From RECO01 sp050485385 (GTDB lineage Bacteria > Pseudomonadota > Alphaproteobacteria > Geminicoccales > Geminicoccaceae), in the NCBI GenBank assembly GCA_050485385.1, contig JBJHBG010000144.1:1-9983 (forward strand): a DNA stretch of 9,983 bases. The letters are read 5' to 3'. Below the pieces are notes generated by a model. That model was not told the DNA's origin, ran no database searches, and saw nothing but the letters and a program-made list of their open reading frames with translations. The translations under genes were made by a program, and so were the position numbers. This document shows, in pieces, positions 7,160-9,983 of the stretch; positions within the stretch are counted from its first letter, which is position 1, and each line of letters begins with the position of its first letter.

Positions 7160-8299
7160 ATGTCCCTCATCTCCAGAACTGCCGACCTCGAACGATTCGT
7201 CGCCGATCTCGAAGGTCAGGATTACGTCACCATCGACACCGAGTTCATGCGCGACCGGACCTACTATGCCCAGCTCTGCCTCGTGCAACTCGGCGGCGCA
7301 CATGGTGCCGTCGCCCTCGACACGCGTGCTTCCGACCTCGACCTCGAGCCGCTCTGGCAGCTGCTTACCGACCGACGCATCCTCAAGGTCTTCCACGCCC
7401 CGCGCCAGGACCTCGAGATCTTCCATCAACTCTCCGGGCGGCTGCCGGCCCCCCTGTTCGACACGCAGCTCGCGGCGATGGTGCTCGGCTTCGGCGACGA
7501 GATCGGCTACGAGGCCCTGGTCCGCGAGGTCGCGGGCGCTTCGCTCGACAAGTCTGCCCGCTTCACCGACTGGTCGAGGCGCCCCTTGAGCGCCAAGCAG
7601 ATCGACTACGCGCTCGGCGACGTCATCCACCTCCGCGTCATCTACGAGCGCTTCGCCAAGCTGCTGGCCGAGCGGGAACGCACCTCGTGGGTCGACGAGG
7701 AGCTGGCGGTCCTGGCCGACCCCGCGCTCTACGAGGTGGACCCGGAGGCGGTCTGGCGCCGCCTCAAGGTCAAAAGCCGCGACCCGCGCCTGTTGGCGAT
7801 CCTGCGGGCGGTTGCCGCGTGGCGCGAGCGGGAGGCGCAGCGACGCGACCTGCCGCGCAACCGCATCCTGCGCGACGACGTGCTGCTCGATCTCGTCGTC
7901 AATCGGCCGCGCACCGTTGCCGCCCTCAAGGAACTGAAGCGCGTGCAGCTCGACAACCGCAGCGCCGAGACGGTCGTCGCCGCGGTGAACGCGGCGATGG
8001 ACCTGCCCGAAGCCGACTGCCCGCAAGTGGCCCCGCCGGCCAAGCTGCCGAAGGGTATCGGCCCTCTCGTGGACCTCTTGCGCGTGCTGCTCCGCATCGC
8101 CTCCGAAGAGCACGACGTGGCGCAGCGGCTGATCGCGACGACGGGCGATCTCGAGCAGATCGCCGCCGACAGCGAGGCCGACGTGCCGGCGCTCAAGGGC
8201 TGGCGACGGCAGGTCTTCGGCGAGCAGGCCCTCGCCCTCAAGCGCGGCGAGCTTGCGCTTCGGGCGCGCGGCAAGCGGGTCGAGGTGCTGCGCCCCTGA
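7160..8299 (+). CDS. rnd: Ribonuclease D
   Basis: This 3'-to-5' exoribonuclease trims the 3' ends of tRNA precursors and other small RNAs. It has 379 residues; E. coli RNase D has 375. The DEDDy catalytic set is complete: D26 and E28 in TIDTEFMRDRTYYAQLCLVQ (Exo I), D84 in VFHAPRQDLEIF (Exo II), and Y150 with D154 in DYALGDV (Exo III). An HRDC nucleic-acid-binding domain follows at about 207-285 (PRLLAILRAVAAWREREA, then LPRNRILRDDVLLDLV), with a second helical region to the C-terminus. The ATG at 7160 (MSLISRTADLERF) fits the family start. The open frame runs 36 codons further upstream, but those residues are Arg-rich and non-family. The ribosome binding site is weak (GAAG). It is divergent from aspS. 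Confidence 0.96.
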   Translation: MSLISRTADLERFVADLEGQDYVTIDTEFMRDRTYYAQLCLVQLGGAHGAVALDTRASDLDLEPLWQLLTDRRILKVFHAPRQDLEIFHQLSGRLPAPLFDTQLAAMVLGFGDEIGYEALVREVAGASLDKSARFTDWSRRPLSAKQIDYALGDVIHLRVIYERFAKLLAERERTSWVDEELAVLADPALYEVDPEAVWRRLKVKSRDPRLLAILRAVAAWREREAQRRDLPRNRILRDDVLLDLVVNRPRTVAALKELKRVQLDNRSAETVVAAVNAAMDLPEADCPQVAPPAKLPKGIGPLVDLLRVLLRIASEEHDVAQRLIATTGDLEQIAADSEADVPALKGWRRQVFGEQALALKRGELALRARGKRVEVLRP

Positions 8300-8327
8300 G
8301 CCCGGCTGGCCGCTCGCATGGCCGGGC
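8300..8327 (+). terminator. GC-rich hairpin directly after rnd
   Basis: GCCCGGCT and GGCCGGGC form a stem of seven G-C pairs plus one T-G pair around a 12-base loop, starting at the base after the rnd stop. There is no T-run, so it may be a Rho-independent terminator of poor quality or a 3' mRNA stabiliser. Confidence 0.3.
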
Positions 8328-8346
8328 CGTCGGCCTCGGAGACGCC

Positions 8347-8776
8347 ATGACGCTGCGTGGCGCGACCCGCCAGTTCCCGACCAGCCGCGCTATCGGCGCC
8401 AATCGGAACCGCGTGTTGCATCTCGTGGACGAGGCGCGGGATTTGAGCGCCGACGTCGTGCATGTCCCGGCGGCGTGCCGGTCCGGCTACGCCGGCAACG
8501 ACATGACCGACGACGCGCACGTCGACCGGGTTCTGCTGCGCTCGTCGCTGCGCGAGATCATGACGCGGGCGGCGAGGCTGAGGCTCTGGCTGGGTCCGGG
8601 CTCGGCGCACCGGCTGACACCGCCGAACAGACCGTACAACCGCCTCGACTTCATCGACGACAAGGGACGGATCGTGGACCGCAACGACGAGCGCTTCCCG
8701 TCGGGCGATGGTCGGGGTCCTCCACAGCGGCGAACCGGTCGCGGACCCGCGCGCCGAGGCGCGCGAGCAGCCATGA
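8347..8776 (+). pseudogene. Small gene of unknown function, apparently frameshifted near 8701
   Basis: I do not recognise the family. An ATG at 8347 follows GGAG by six bases, 47 bases after rnd. The frame reads 118 residues with normal high G/C third positions, including NRPYNRLDFIDDKGRIV and RNDERFP at its end. After about 8700 this frame loses its codon bias and becomes Arg/Pro/Gly-rich. The frame starting one base later (8702) becomes coding-like (RAMVGVLHSGEPVADPRAE) and stops with TGA at 8774-8776. Removing one base near 8701 gives a 142-residue product. No signal peptide, membrane segment or known motif is visible; the charged centre and the absence of hydrophobic stretches suggest a soluble cytoplasmic protein. 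It could be a true mutation or a sequencing error. Without the correction the frame would run far into the opposite-strand regulator. Confidence 0.45.
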
Positions 8777-8795
8777 GGCCCGGCTCGCCTGCTCG

Positions 8796-9320
8796 CTATC
8801 GCCGTGGGCTCAACCGGGCGGTCGACGGTCGTATTCGTCCTCGAGGCGGCGATGGGCGACCGTCAGCAGCACCTCGTCGCCCCTCGTTTCGAGGTCGAAC
8901 GACACGTCGCCGCTGCGCTCCCAGGCGAAGGCGAGCTTGCAGGGCGGGTCGACTGCGGCGATCCGGCTCTGCATCAGGGGCGCCGCCTTCGTGGTCCGCT
9001 TCGCGGAGGAGCCGTTCGAGCCGATCGAGACGGCCGGTCCAGAAGCGCGCGTAGAAGCCCAGCCATTGGTGGGCGCTGGCGAGCGGGCCGGGCTCCAGGC
9101 GGCAGAGATGCGTGCGCCCACGCACCTCGCGCCGGATCAGCCCGGCAGTCTCCAGCGCCTTGACGTGCTTCGAGGCGGCGGCAAGCGAGATCGCGAACGG
9201 TGCGGCGAGCTGACCGACCGTGCGCTCACCGTCGACCAGCTCGCGGAGCATGCGCCGCCGCGTCGGGTCGCCGACGGCGTGAAAGACGGCATCCAGTTCG
9301 GGCATCGATCGCTCAACCAT
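8796..9320 (-). CDS. ArsR-family transcription regulator, read-through into decayed partner
   Basis: This is a winged-helix DNA-binding repressor of the ArsR type that usually sits before an SRPBCC/AHSA1 gene. From the ATG at 9320 (MVERSMPELDAVFHAVGDPTRR) the first ~110 residues are typical: the recognition region at about 33-60 (TVGQLAAPFAISLAAASKHV), the wing (LIRREVRGRTHLCRLEPGPL), and the C-terminal helix HQWLGFYARFWTGRLDRLERLL. There is no metal-binding Cys cluster, so it is not a metal sensor of the SmtB kind. Family members end near here. This frame instead runs about 65 further residues of Arg/Pro-rich sequence to a stop at 8796, crossing the SRPBCC remnant in the wrong frame. That tail is probably not a natural domain. 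A palindrome overlapping the ATG suggests autoregulation. The alternative ATG at 9305 fits the family less well. Confidence 0.8.
   Translation of the reverse strand: MVERSMPELDAVFHAVGDPTRRRMLRELVDGERTVGQLAAPFAISLAAASKHVKALETAGLIRREVRGRTHLCRLEPGPLASAHQWLGFYARFWTGRLDRLERLLREADHEGGAPDAEPDRRSRPALQARLRLGAQRRRVVRPRNEGRRGAADGRPSPPRGRIRPSTARLSPRR
8810..8974 (-). pseudogene. Remnant of an SRPBCC/AHSA1-family gene
   Basis: In a frame different from the regulator, 54 residues starting MQSRIAAVDPPCKLAFAWE and continuing VSFDLETRGDEVLLTVAHRRL match, from memory, the middle of AHSA1-like SRPBCC proteins (the xVDPPxxLxFxWE strand and the VxFELxPxGDxxLLTxTH strand pair). Full members are about 150-165 residues. 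Here the N-terminal ~80 residues are missing. After HRRL the text jumps to EDEYDRRPPG and a stop, which resembles the family's far C-terminus (RLEAEYxRRLP). An internal deletion between similar RRL/ARLE strings would explain this. It overlaps the 3' extension of the ArsR frame. Intact ArsR-SRPBCC pairs are common, so this reads as a partner gene that decayed by deletion. A short functional peptide is possible but less likely. Confidence 0.6.
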
Positions 9321-9328
9321 GGGGTTGA
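9313..9328. promoter_or_regulatory. Perfect palindrome over the ArsR start codon (candidate operator)
   Basis: TCAACC and GGTTGA are perfect 6-bp inverted arms around the 4-base centre ATGG (plus strand). The minus-strand ATG of the regulator lies inside. A dimeric ArsR repressor bound here would block its own expression. Start-codon-overlapping dyads of this AACC-n4-GGTT type are what I would expect for this regulator subgroup, but no binding data are available to me. Confidence 0.5.
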
Positions 9329-9352
9329 ACTTCCGCCCACATCGTCCGATCG

Positions 9353-9368
9353 CCAACCATTTCGTTGA
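9353..9368. promoter_or_regulatory. Imperfect second copy of the palindrome (candidate operator)
   Basis: CCAACC, ATTT, CGTTGA repeats the dyad at 9313-9328 with one mismatch in each 6-base arm. The two centres are exactly 40 bp apart, close to four helical turns, upstream of the ArsR gene. Confidence 0.35.
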
Positions 9369-9418
9369 ATGTTTGGGTGGCGCCATGCCGACGGCCGGAA
9401 GGCGCGGGTGGCCCCGTC

Positions 9419-9983
9419 TCAGGCGAGCTTCGTCGCCTCGAACATGCGGGCCGGGTGCAGCCAGTGGTCCTGCGCCTGGACCAGTTGCAGCTCGCGCGCT
9501 GCTGCGGCCTTGGTCGCCTCGACCAGGGCGAACATGCGGGAAACGGCACGGGCGAGGCCGCCGGCGAGGGCCGACCCCTGGAGGCGCTCGGCGGTCAAGA
9601 GCGCCGTCATCACGTCGCCCGTGCCGTTGAGCTGCACCTCGAGGCGCGGGTGGGTGACCAGCCAGACGCCCTCCTCGCCGACCGCGAGCACGCCCAACTC
9701 GGCCGCCGGCACGCCCACCTCGAGCGAGGTCACGAATACGGTGCGGGGACCGAGCGTGCGCAGCGCCTGCGCCGCCGCGATGGCGCTTGCGAAGTCCGTC
9801 ACGTCGCGGCCGGAGAGATAGGCCAGCTCGAACTGGTTGGGCGTGACGAGGTCGGCGCGGGCGAGGGCGTGCTCCTTGAAGAACTCGGGGATACCCGGTC
9901 GCACGAACACGCCGCGGTCGACGTCGCCGATGACCGGATCGCAGGCGTAGAGCGCACCGGGATTGGCCGCCTTGACCTTACCC
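9419..9983 (-). CDS. pdxY: Pyridoxal kinase, PdxY type (partial, 5' end outside window)
   Basis: This is the C-terminal 187 residues of a ribokinase-fold kinase that phosphorylates pyridoxal to pyridoxal 5'-phosphate in the vitamin B6 salvage pathway. The full family length is about 285. The visible part starts with VKAANPGALYACDPVIGDV, which closely follows E. coli PdxY (VKAANPQALYCCDPVMG), then LVTPNQFELAYLSG (the TPNxxE motif). The anion-hole and catalytic Asp motif follows in LNGTGDVMTALL, and the end ARMFEATKLA matches the family C-terminus FSATKL. The reading frame is open to the right edge. The ArsR gene starts 98 bases downstream on the same strand. Nothing in the context suggests a special role. 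Confidence 0.93.
   Translation of the reverse strand, partial: GKVKAANPGALYACDPVIGDVDRGVFVRPGIPEFFKEHALARADLVTPNQFELAYLSGRDVTDFASAIAAAQALRTLGPRTVFVTSLEVGVPAAELGVLAVGEEGVWLVTHPRLEVQLNGTGDVMTALLTAERLQGSALAGGLARAVSRMFALVEATKAAAARELQLVQAQDHWLHPARMFEATKLA

Noticed and set aside
7729..8610. Open frame (293 codons) on the minus strand across the end of rnd
   Set aside because: It is antisense to rnd with Ser/Arg-rich composition, no ribosome binding site and no motif.
7024..9054. Long open frame (676 codons) on the plus strand
   Set aside because: It overlaps rnd in the wrong frame with Arg-rich sequence; only its short part 8347-8700 looks coding and is listed separately.
9321..9418. Terminator between pdxY and the ArsR gene
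   Set aside because: Several GC-rich partial repeats (GGGTGGC, GGCGC) occur, but there is no clean stem followed by T residues.

Overview
The window is high-GC DNA with strong G/C bias at third codon positions, tight ATGA/TGATG gene overlaps and long spurious antisense open frames. The gene content (bacterial-type AspRS, RNase D, NMT1/THI5-type ABC importer, ArsR regulator) suggests an alphaproteobacterium, perhaps of the Rhodospirillales/Geminicoccales kind. That placement is inferred from gene style and was not tested by a search.

Positions 1-3663 (minus strand) hold a four-gene transport-and-catabolism operon. It encodes an NMT1/THI5-like periplasmic binding protein, an ABC ATPase, an ABC permease and a cytosine-deaminase-family amidohydrolase that runs off the left edge. 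The last three genes are joined by 1-4 base overlaps. The logic is import of a small heterocycle followed by its deamination or hydrolysis. The enzyme keeps the metal and catalytic residues of CodA but differs at two substrate-contacting positions, so its substrate is open.

Positions 3851-5183 (plus strand) hold an unrecognised exported protein followed by a SIMPL (DUF541) protein with a very strong ribosome binding site. Both have signal peptides. Convergent to them lies aspS (5210-7000, minus). It is divergent from rnd, encoding RNase D (7160-8299, plus), across a 159-base shared control region that contains a perfect hairpin.

Positions 8300-9320 look worn. A small unknown gene after rnd (8347-8776) reads well only if one base is removed near 8701. 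Facing it is an ArsR-type regulator whose reading frame runs without its normal stop into a decayed SRPBCC/AHSA1 partner gene. A perfect palindrome overlaps the ArsR start codon, and an imperfect copy lies exactly 40 bp upstream; both look like autoregulatory operators. The right edge holds the 3' part of pdxY (pyridoxal kinase), minus strand.

There are no rRNA or tRNA genes, no CRISPR array and no recognisable insertion sequence. The most promising leads are the import-and-deamination cassette with its altered active site and the decaying ArsR/SRPBCC locus with paired operators.
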